In this document: positions 1 to 5,785 of the stretch, piece by piece
How the letters are laid out: the number at the start of each line of letters is the position of its first letter
Numbering within the stretch: the first letter of the stretch is position 1
DNA from: Kiritimatiellales bacterium
GTDB taxonomy: Bacteria > Verrucomicrobiota > Kiritimatiellia > Kiritimatiellales > Pontiellaceae
Direction: 5' to 3'
DNA: 22,798 bases
Assembly: GCA_013042165.1 (NCBI GenBank)
Contig: JABDQT010000188.1
Coordinates: 1 to 22,798, forward strand
Position numbers and translations under genes: made by a program
The notes under the pieces: generated by a model
Database searches by the model: none
Told to the model about the DNA's origin: nothing
Seen by the model: only the letters and a program-made list of their open reading frames with translations

Positions 1-604
1 GTCCCTGCGTCGTGTCGGGCCGCAACTCCCGAATCCAGGAGCCGTTGGCTGTGATCTGATCATAGTTGTTACCGCGAACTTTGCCATACGTGTCATCATC
101 CCATACGCGAATGACATAACCTGCACCCACATTGATGCTGTCCAGCGCGCTCAGGGTATATTCCAATGCACCCATGATATTGTTTTCTAGATACTCCTGA
201 TCTCGACTGCTTGTGACTGTGGGCTGTTCTGCTTGACCTGATCTGGGCTGGTAGCGAACGCGATCCGAGACGGTCAGGAAAAGGCGCTCGTTGACGGCGT
301 GGCTCAGCTTGGCATAAAAATTCTGGTACGAAACGAACTCGGCCTCGTCGGCATTGGGTCGGTAGTGAAACTCCGGCTGCCAATAGAGCAGCGCATCGGT
401 CCGGGAAGAAAAATTGAGCGTTCCCGTCAGATTAACGATATCGGAAATAAAAATAGAACCATCCGCATCTTCTCTGGAATAGACATTATCGTCATACCCC
501 ACGCGCACATGATTCTGGATCCGAATGACCCGCTCCTGTGCCGCATAGGAAGAGGCACCAGCAATGAGCGTGGCGATGAGCAAACAAAGCGATTTCTTAA
601 GCAT
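1..604 (-). CDS. Outer-membrane beta-barrel protein (porin-like), 3'-truncated by window edge
   Basis: The reading frame starts at ATG 604 on the minus strand, behind an AAGGGAG ribosome binding site nine bases upstream. It stays open for 201 codons until the window ends, so the C-terminal part is missing. Residues 1-22 form a clear Sec signal peptide (MLKKS, a hydrophobic core, then SYAA). The mature start contains VRVGYDDNVYS at about residues 33-43, typical of the 'putative beta-barrel porin 2' type of outer-membrane protein. It is followed by alternating polar/hydrophobic strands with many Tyr, Phe and Trp (LLYWQPEFHYRP, VGAGYVIRVWDD). The protein probably sits in the outer membrane; its substrate or partner cannot be read. 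It is the last visible gene of a cluster of secreted proteins, 49 bases after the preceding gene. The beta-barrel nature is fairly sure, the exact family is not. Confidence 0.78.
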   Translation of the reverse strand, partial: MLKKSLCLLIATLIAGASSYAAQERVIRIQNHVRVGYDDNVYSREDADGSIFISDIVNLTGTLNFSSRTDALLYWQPEFHYRPNADEAEFVSYQNFYAKLSHAVNERLFLTVSDRVRYQPRSGQAEQPTVTSSRDQEYLENNIMGALEYTLSALDSINVGAGYVIRVWDDDTYGKVRGNNYDQITANGSWIRELRPDTTQG

Positions 605-653
605 ATTATAAAACTCCCTTTTACAACCTTAGACTAATTCCCACAGCATACTG

Positions 654-1181
654 CTACTCGGGAGTCGCATCCCTGTCCCCAAAACGGCCACCGCCAAAGC
701 GGTCATTACCGGATTTTCCAGCCTTCCAGAAATTGGCCCACTCCTTCTTGTTGACGATGCGTTGCAAACCCGTTTTCCACGGCATATCGTCCATAAAAAC
801 AGGGTCATAAAAATCGCCGGGAGCATCGCCTGTATTTCTTCGTCCCGCAGGACCTTTACCGGCGGAGGCAAAACTTTGCTTGAGCGCCTTATCGGCTTTG
901 TCCGACGCCGCTTTCATCCCTTTGGGATTATTTGCGTTTTTCGCATTGGAAAATTCGTCCTTGGCGGCATCGAGCACATCACGCTTGATGATGGTTCCCT
1001 TGAGCTTTTCGGTATCCCCTTGACCGGCCGCACCGGCCACTTCCGCACTGCCCTGCACATTCTTGACGTTGATTTCCAGTTCCATGAGAGCATCCGAGAG
1101 ATCATCCGCGATGGCGCTGCCTGTAAACAGGAGGGCTGCAATACAAATGAAGGCGAAATTATTGAGTTCATACTTTTTCAT
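654..1181 (-). CDS. Secreted protein of unknown function with Gly-rich tail
   Basis: The gene encodes 175 residues from ATG 1181, preceded by AGGAG at good spacing. Residues 1-25 are a signal peptide (MKKYELNN, a hydrophobic core, then GSAIA before DDLSD), so the protein is exported. The mature part is helical and rich in Ala, Lys and Asp up to about residue 110. A Pro/Gly/Asp segment follows, then a motif-like region with KKEWANFWKAGKSG and a GGGRFGD tail. No Cys occurs in the mature protein and no domain was recognised. It starts 11 bases after the stop of the preceding small secreted gene and is followed by the beta-barrel gene, so co-transcription is likely. A structural or scaffold role in the envelope is possible but unproven. 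Confidence 0.72.
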   Translation of the reverse strand: MKKYELNNFAFICIAALLFTGSAIADDLSDALMELEINVKNVQGSAEVAGAAGQGDTEKLKGTIIKRDVLDAAKDEFSNAKNANNPKGMKAASDKADKALKQSFASAGKGPAGRRNTGDAPGDFYDPVFMDDMPWKTGLQRIVNKKEWANFWKAGKSGNDRFGGGRFGDRDATPE

Positions 1182-1192
1182 GATTCACTCCT

Positions 1193-1744
1193 TTACTTCG
1201 AGTATTTTTCGGCAATGAGCGTTTTGATACGCTCATAATTAACCTGAATTTGAGACGTGACTTCAAGCGCATCCCGCATGGCAATACGGATTACACCCAG
1301 CGCCTCGGTCTTGTTGTTTGCAATGGCATCCACATACGCGATGCTTATTTCTACCACTTTGGCGCCCGAAAGGGCAACACCGGCATTCGCCTTGGCCAGC
1401 AGCGCATAGTCGCTCGCAACGGACTCACTGGCCGCTGTTGAAACCTTTGATGCACTTTCCTTGGCCCCATCGAGCGAAGCGATGGCAACCTTCCAGTTCC
1501 GGGAAGCTTCCTCCAGGACCTGAGCAACATCGCTGAACATGGGCGAATCCTCTGGAATCATAAGATAAAGATCTTTGCCCCGGCCGATGGCTATACGAGC
1601 CGTATCAACAGCCATTTCAGCCTCAGAAACAGCACCCGCCGCCTGAGTGATCAGATCCTGACTCTGACCCGCGGCCGGACTCACCAGCAAATAAGAGCCG
1701 ACAAGTGCACCCATCAATCCGAAAACCAAATAATTTCTCTTCAT
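1193..1744 (-). CDS. Secreted Ala-rich helical protein of unknown function
   Basis: The gene encodes 183 residues from ATG 1744, with purine-rich sequence (GAGGAATGGGG) just upstream. An in-frame start at 1819 would add 25 residues and bury the signal peptide, so the shorter form is preferred. Residues 1-26 form a signal peptide (MKRNYLVFG, a hydrophobic stretch, then SPAAG). The rest is almost entirely predicted helix, rich in Ala, Glu, Val and Ser, with long amphipathic segments such as AAGAVSEAEMAVDTARIA and a C-terminal NYERIKTLIAEKYSK. It lacks Cys and any catalytic motif. It may be a periplasmic helical bundle or coiled coil. It is the second gene of the secreted-protein cluster, 71 bases after the first gene and 11 before the third. 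No known family was recognised. Confidence 0.72.
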   Translation of the reverse strand: MKRNYLVFGLMGALVGSYLLVSPAAGQSQDLITQAAGAVSEAEMAVDTARIAIGRGKDLYLMIPEDSPMFSDVAQVLEEASRNWKVAIASLDGAKESASKVSTAASESVASDYALLAKANAGVALSGAKVVEISIAYVDAIANNKTEALGVIRIAMRDALEVTSQIQVNYERIKTLIAEKYSK

Positions 1745-1815
1745 ATCCCCATTCCTCAAGTTACTCTCCAACACAAATATTAGAATAATCTTATAAGAGC
1801 AAGTAAAACATCGCC

Positions 1816-2262
1816 TCAACCCTTAGCCGAAGCAAGGGATTGAAGCAGAGCTTCATACCCTTCGATATACTCCACCCCGTTTAATACACAGAAATCTTCC
1901 CATGAATCGATGCCCTTGGGCAACTTAACTTTTCCCAATAGATATTCAGCCTCACCACTGAGTATCAACTCGATCTGGCCCATGACTCTGGCACAGTCTT
2001 TAATAGCAAACTCCGTGCCATTGACGACCTCCATTAACCCGAAATATACACCCGTCTTATTTAGAAAGGCGACACAATCGTTCAATGTTGCATCCGCGGA
2101 CACATATCGGTCAAACATTCCGGAATATTTCGCGAACATGAGAGCTGCATCCGCATGCGTCGGTAAAGGCTGCTCTGAATCCTGCTCCTCAGCGAAGGTG
2201 ATGTGAACCATCAACACCAGAAGGACCGAGCAAAAAAGGTTTTTGCACATGGGGAGCTTCAC
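1816..2262 (-). CDS. Small secreted protein with three cysteines, unknown function
   Basis: A GTG start at 2262 lies seven bases after AGGGG, the best ribosome binding site here. ATG 2250 is an in-frame alternative and ATG 2313 lies too far upstream. The GTG form has 148 residues with a signal peptide ending near residue 24 (VLLVLMVHITFA before EEQ). The mature chain carries Cys63, Cys90 and Cys125 in NDCVAFLNKTG, AIKDCARVMG and WEDFCVLNGVEYIEGY. The Cys spacing and the FC..NGV segment faintly recall periplasmic Rap1a/Tai-type proteins, but not enough to assign that family. It is the first gene of a four-gene cluster of exported proteins and reads divergently from rnhC. It is probably periplasmic; its function is unknown. 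Confidence 0.7.
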   Translation of the reverse strand: MKLPMCKNLFCSVLLVLMVHITFAEEQDSEQPLPTHADAALMFAKYSGMFDRYVSADATLNDCVAFLNKTGVYFGLMEVVNGTEFAIKDCARVMGQIELILSGEAEYLLGKVKLPKGIDSWEDFCVLNGVEYIEGYEALLQSLASAKG

Positions 2263-2284
2263 AAATTTGCCCCTGAGTATATGT

Positions 2285-2313
2285 AGTATGAAAAGCGATC
2301 TTGCTGCATGCAA
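2285..2313 (-). promoter_or_regulatory. Candidate sigma70-type promoter of the secreted-protein cluster
   Basis: On the minus strand, TTGCAT (2308-2313) and CATACT (2285-2290, four of six matches to TATAAT) are separated by 17 bases. They would place transcription start roughly 16 bases before the GTG at 2262. The -35 match is only partial, so this is a weak call. Confidence 0.33.
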
Positions 2314-2357
2314 ATGTTCTGGTATTAACTGTCATGAAATCTACCACGGAATATTCA

Positions 2358-3305
2358 ATGAATTCAAACTCTTTTTCTTTCAAACTGGACGCGGAACAGC
2401 AGGAGGAACTGGTGCGATTGCTCAGCAATCCTAAATACCTGTCCGAAAAAGTTCCCCACACACAAATTGCGGTTTCAATCCCCGACTGCCGCATCAATCT
2501 ATACACCTCCGGAAAGCTGCTTGTGCAGGGAAAGACTGCCCAGGAGTGGGTTACTTTTACCCTGGAGCCCGAAATCCTGAAAGAAGCGGTGGTCGGTTAC
2601 GAGGAACTGCACGACCCCGAGGCATTCCAGCCGCACATGGGGATCGATGAAAGCGGCAAGGGTGACTTTTTCGGTCCGTTGGTGATTGCCTCTGCCTATG
2701 TCGATGAAGATCTGGTCAACAAGCTGCGGGAGATGGGCGTTCGCGATTCCAAGCGCATTTCCTCCGACAACGTGGCACTCAGTATGGCGCGCGATATCCG
2801 AAAGCTGCTGGGCGACCGCTGCGCGCTCGTCACCATCGGTCCGCGGGCATACAACCGCATGTATACGAAAATCCGCAACGTCAACAAAATGCTGGCATGG
2901 GGTCATGCCCGTGCCATCGAGGATCTGCTCGAAAAAGTGCCGCAATGCCCGCGTGCGCTGTCCGATAAATTCGGCCCCACCCATCAGATCGAACGGGCGT
3001 TGATGGGCAAAGGCAAGAAGATCCGGCTCGATCAGCGAACCAAAGCCGAGTCGGATCCTGCCGTGGCGGCGGCATCGATCCTTGCCCGCGCCGGATTTGT
3101 TTATGCACTCAAAAAAATGGGCAAGGATCTTGGCATCGAGGTGCCGAAAGGCGCTTCCACGAAAGTACGCCGCGAGGCGGAAAAACTGGTCGCCGATAAA
3201 GGGCCCGGCATTCTGCTCGAAACGGCAAAGTGCCACTTCCAGACGACCGACAAGGTGCTGGCCGAAGTGGGGTATACGAGAAAAGATCTGCCGCCGACAG
3301 GCTGA
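2358..3305 (+). CDS. rnhC: Ribonuclease HIII
   Basis: RNase HIII cleaves the RNA strand of RNA-DNA hybrids in the cytoplasm. The chosen start ATG 2358 (315 residues) has GGA eight bases upstream; earlier in-frame ATGs at 2301 and 2334 lack a binding site. Residues 1-85 form the TBP-like N-terminal domain characteristic of HIII (strands around QIAVSIPDCRINLYTSGKL). The catalytic core begins with GIDESGKGDFFGPLV, giving Asp97 and Glu98. RDSK follows with Asp130. The LSDKFG segment (Asp203) and KAESDPAVAAASILAR (Glu231, Asp233) are further core features. HIII rather than HII is shown by the N-terminal domain, the DESGKGD form of motif I and the roughly 310-residue length. The gene is alone on this strand and converges on the exbD gene, with nine bases between stops. 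Confidence 0.93.
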   Translation: MNSNSFSFKLDAEQQEELVRLLSNPKYLSEKVPHTQIAVSIPDCRINLYTSGKLLVQGKTAQEWVTFTLEPEILKEAVVGYEELHDPEAFQPHMGIDESGKGDFFGPLVIASAYVDEDLVNKLREMGVRDSKRISSDNVALSMARDIRKLLGDRCALVTIGPRAYNRMYTKIRNVNKMLAWGHARAIEDLLEKVPQCPRALSDKFGPTHQIERALMGKGKKIRLDQRTKAESDPAVAAASILARAGFVYALKKMGKDLGIEVPKGASTKVRREAEKLVADKGPGILLETAKCHFQTTDKVLAEVGYTRKDLPPTG

Positions 3306-3314
3306 TTCGGCGGT

Positions 3315-3755
3315 CTATTCCACCGAACCGAATGTGACGTTTTGGATCCCCGCGCCGGCACAGGCGTTGAGGACATCAACCACCCGCTCATGCACGGCAT
3401 CGTCATCGGCCGCAATGGTGATCATCGCCTTGGTTTTGGACAGCTTGGCGGCCTGGCTATAGCGCAGCAGCGTATATTCCAGCCCCTCCAGATCGGATTT
3501 ATCCTGCGAGGCAAAGACCTTGTTGTTGAGCACGATCCGGCCATCCGCCAAAACCTCGATGATCTGTTCATCGGGCATTTCCAGCTGCGTCGACACCGAT
3601 ACCGCACCGGGCAGCGCGAGAGTCAGGTCGGCTTCAGGGCGCTTGAGCCTTGCGCTCACCATAAAGTAGATCAGCAGCAGAAATACCACATCAATCAGCG
3701 GGGCAATCTGCAACTCCGTTTTTTCATTGGTCAGTTCGTTGATCCAGGCCTTCAT
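3315..3755 (-). CDS. ExbD/TolR family protein (second copy)
   Basis: This 146-residue protein starts at ATG 3755, behind GGGGAA. Residues 1-15 are cytoplasmic, and a single membrane helix at about 18-35 reads IAPLIDVVFLLLIYFMV. Asp22 sits at the position of the proton-carrying Asp of ExbD/TolR. The rest is the periplasmic domain (EVLADGRIVLNNK, TKAMITIAADDDAVHERVVDVLNACAGAG), matching the usual 130-150 residue length. ExbD works with ExbB to couple proton flow to work across the envelope. It starts two bases after the stop of another ExbD gene and ends the operon, converging on rnhC. Its sequence differs clearly from the neighbouring copy, so the two may form a heteromeric stator. The family call is firm; ExbD versus TolR cannot be settled. 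Confidence 0.93.
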   Translation of the reverse strand: MKAWINELTNEKTELQIAPLIDVVFLLLIYFMVSARLKRPEADLTLALPGAVSVSTQLEMPDEQIIEVLADGRIVLNNKVFASQDKSDLEGLEYTLLRYSQAAKLSKTKAMITIAADDDAVHERVVDVLNACAGAGIQNVTFGSVE

Positions 3756-3757
3756 GG

Positions 3758-4189
3758 TTAATTCCCCGACTCGAACGTGGCGAAGATGACATTGGCAATA
3801 CCGCCCTCGGCACAGGCCGCCATCACTTCCTTGACATGCTTGTGTTTGGCATAGCGATCGGCTCGCAGACAAACCTCGGCATTCTCGTTTTCGGCCAACA
3901 AATTCCGGATGATGGGTGTAATTTCCTCGATCTCGATACGCTTCAGGTTCATGAGGATATCGACCTCCTCGCCCTTCATATCCTGCGAGCGGATGGTGAT
4001 GAGCTGCCGCCCGATCGCGGCTTCGGGAACGGTCGACTCATCCGCCACGGGAAGCTCGACCGGCGTGCGATCCAGCTTCGACATGTGTGAAGCGACCATG
4101 AAGAAGATCAGCAGCAGGAAGACCATATCAATCATGGGAGCCATGTTGATGTCGTCGTCGCCACCTTCAACTGGAATTTTAAATTTCAC
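3758..4189 (-). CDS. ExbD/TolR family protein (first copy)
   Basis: The gene encodes 143 residues from a GTG start at 4189, with GGGG about six bases upstream; no ATG fits better. After a short charged N-terminus (VEGGDDD), the helix INMAPMIDMVFLLLIFFMV spans about residues 14-32 and contains the essential-type Asp21. The periplasmic part includes ELPVADEST, QLITIRS and a C-terminal CAEGGIANVIFATFESG similar to ExbD proteins that transmit proton-motive force with ExbB/TolQ. It lies 15 bases after the ExbB-like gene and two bases before a second ExbD gene, so the three are almost certainly translated from one message. Cys occurs in VCLRADRY and AACAEGG, as in many bacterial ExbD proteins. Confidence 0.93.
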   Translation of the reverse strand: MKFKIPVEGGDDDINMAPMIDMVFLLLIFFMVASHMSKLDRTPVELPVADESTVPEAAIGRQLITIRSQDMKGEEVDILMNLKRIEIEEITPIIRNLLAENENAEVCLRADRYAKHKHVKEVMAACAEGGIANVIFATFESGN

Positions 4190-4204
4190 GGATGCCCCAG
4201 CCCT

Positions 4205-4969
4205 TTAATCCTCTTCCTTCGAATAGCGATAGATGTTCAGGTAGTGGCCGACCAGACGCCCCATGCTCGACATGCTCTTGATGAAGCTGTTCTTGAACAG
4301 GAAATAGGCAATCATCGCCGGGATCGCGATCACAAGGCCGGTTGCGGTTGTGATGAGGGCCTCGCCGATACTCCCGGCAAGTTTGCCGGGGTCGCCCATA
4401 CCGCCCTGGGCAATGATCGAAAACGCTTTGATCATACCGGACACCGTACCGAGCAGTCCCAGCATCGGCGAGGTTCCGCCAATGATGGAGAGAAAATTGA
4501 TCGGCTTCATGAAGGTTACCATCTGCTCGTTTCCAGCCTCCTCGATGGCGGCCATCACGTGCTGGGCATCATACTCGTGCTCTTCCGAAATGCGCTCCAT
4601 ACCGGCGTCGAGCACAGCAGTCAACAGGCTGTCGTTTGCGGCGCACAGCTTGCGCAGGCCATCCACATCGCGCTTGGCCATCAATGCTTCGATCTGCGGC
4701 TTGAGGTCTTCGCGCAGCATATTTTTTTCGCGCAACAGAAGGGCGTTGCGAATGATGAAATAGAACATGGCCATGGAAAAGAGGCCCAGCGGATACATGG
4801 CCCAACCGCCCTGCTTGATCAGCGCACCCAATGTGACCGTTTCGGCAACTTCCACCTGCTCCGCCACCGCTGTTTCACCAACCTCCTGCGCCAGCGTGGT
4901 CGCGATCGGCACGAGCATTCCGACCAGCAGTATCAGCATAGCCGCTACCGCTAAATATCCCTTTTTCAT
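4205..4969 (-). CDS. MotA/TolQ/ExbB-family proton channel with N-terminal leader
   Basis: This 254-residue inner-membrane channel starts at ATG 4969, behind a strong AGGAGG site. Residues 1-28 look like a signal peptide or an extra helix (MKKGYLAVAAMLILLVGMLVP, then TTLAQ). A short Val/Glu-rich linker follows, then TM1 at about 55-75 (GGWAMYPLGLFSMAMFYFII). A cytoplasmic helical part spans about 80-155. The family signature GGTSPMLGLLGTVSGMI is at 164-180, and the last helix, ITTATGLVIAIPAMIAYFLF, at 206-225. In ExbB/TolQ proteins these helices form a pentamer around an ExbD/TolR dimer and use proton flow. Only three bases separate it from the upstream gene and 15 from the first exbD. The leader is not found in classical E. 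coli ExbB or TolQ. Confidence 0.92.
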   Translation of the reverse strand: MKKGYLAVAAMLILLVGMLVPIATTLAQEVGETAVAEQVEVAETVTLGALIKQGGWAMYPLGLFSMAMFYFIIRNALLLREKNMLREDLKPQIEALMAKRDVDGLRKLCAANDSLLTAVLDAGMERISEEHEYDAQHVMAAIEEAGNEQMVTFMKPINFLSIIGGTSPMLGLLGTVSGMIKAFSIIAQGGMGDPGKLAGSIGEALITTATGLVIAIPAMIAYFLFKNSFIKSMSSMGRLVGHYLNIYRYSKEED

Positions 4970-4972
4970 AGC

Positions 4973-5785
4973 CTAACCTCCTGTGTTTCCCATTGATTCC
5001 ATTTTAATTTTTTCACCCAGCGTGCTCCATCGCGTACCGGGATAAGCAATGATCATTTCATCGGCAACCACGGCCGCCTTCTGCGGCTGCCCCAGTTGCT
5101 GGTAGACGAGTGCTTCCAGCGCCGTGGCCGGCGGCATCCATTCGGGATCGCGGCTGTGAAAGGCAATAATCCGCGCCACATGCTGCATGGCTGCGCGCGA
5201 ATCCCTTTCCTCGTAGGCCATTCTTCCGCGAATATATTCGGCCATCGGAACGGATACCTTGTCGGGCTCGGCCACACTGGCAAAAACAGTTTTGGCATCA
5301 GCCAGCTTGCCCTGATCGATCAGCAGCATGACGAAGTAGAGGCTCGCGGCATCGATCAGCGCCTGGTTATTGGTCTGGCGCAGATGTCCAATGCTTTTGC
5401 TCATGCCCGGCTGGTTTTCGTTCCAATACTGCACGCGAACCATCCAAAGCAGATAGTCGCCCAGATTGGTCGGCAGAGCGCTGTGCCGGGCCACCGGAGC
5501 GACATACTGGTTCAGCAGGCTCTCGAGCGACTTGAGATCACCGGAACGGAACATCTTTTCGCACATGGCCAGCCCAAGACCCGTGAAGCGGAACTCAATC
5601 TGCTTGACCATCGCGAGCGAGGACGAGGACTGTCCATCGTTGGAATAGAGCCGGTTGTCCCGGATATTGAGCCGATTCACGACAAATGAATTACCGCTGC
5701 CAACCGTGATTTTCGCGGCATACTGGGCATTGGCCGACAGCGTGACACCGGCCAGAACCAAAAGTGTACAGAACATCCTGCTCAT
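4973..5785 (-). CDS. Secreted helical (TPR-like) protein of the ExbB/ExbD operon
   Basis: This 270-residue protein starts at ATG 5785, which overlaps the stop of the upstream TPR gene (ATGA), with GGGAG eight bases before it. Translational coupling is likely. Residues 1-21 form a signal peptide (MSRMFCTLLVLAGVTLSANA). The first mature part (about 22-65) looks like a beta-rich module (AAKITVGSGNSFVVNRL, VKQIEFRFTG). From about residue 70 the chain becomes a helical repeat solenoid with TPR-like units, for example ALVYQQLGQPQKAAVVADEM near residues 230-250 and YIRGRMAYEERDSRAAMQHV near 190-210. No enzyme motif is visible. Position and export signal suggest a periplasmic partner of the ExbB/ExbD motor and the large TPR protein. 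The exact role is unknown. Confidence 0.82.
   Translation of the reverse strand: MSRMFCTLLVLAGVTLSANAQYAAKITVGSGNSFVVNRLNIRDNRLYSNDGQSSSSLAMVKQIEFRFTGLGLAMCEKMFRSGDLKSLESLLNQYVAPVARHSALPTNLGDYLLWMVRVQYWNENQPGMSKSIGHLRQTNNQALIDAASLYFVMLLIDQGKLADAKTVFASVAEPDKVSVPMAEYIRGRMAYEERDSRAAMQHVARIIAFHSRDPEWMPPATALEALVYQQLGQPQKAAVVADEMIIAYPGTRWSTLGEKIKMESMGNTGG

Noticed and set aside
1745..1819. Upstream start at 1819 for the Ala-rich secreted protein
   Set aside because: It would place 25 extra residues before a proper signal peptide and lacks a binding site.
4244..4954. 236-codon plus-strand frame across the ExbB-like gene
   Set aside because: It is antisense to a conserved membrane channel; the His/Arg-rich product has no family features.
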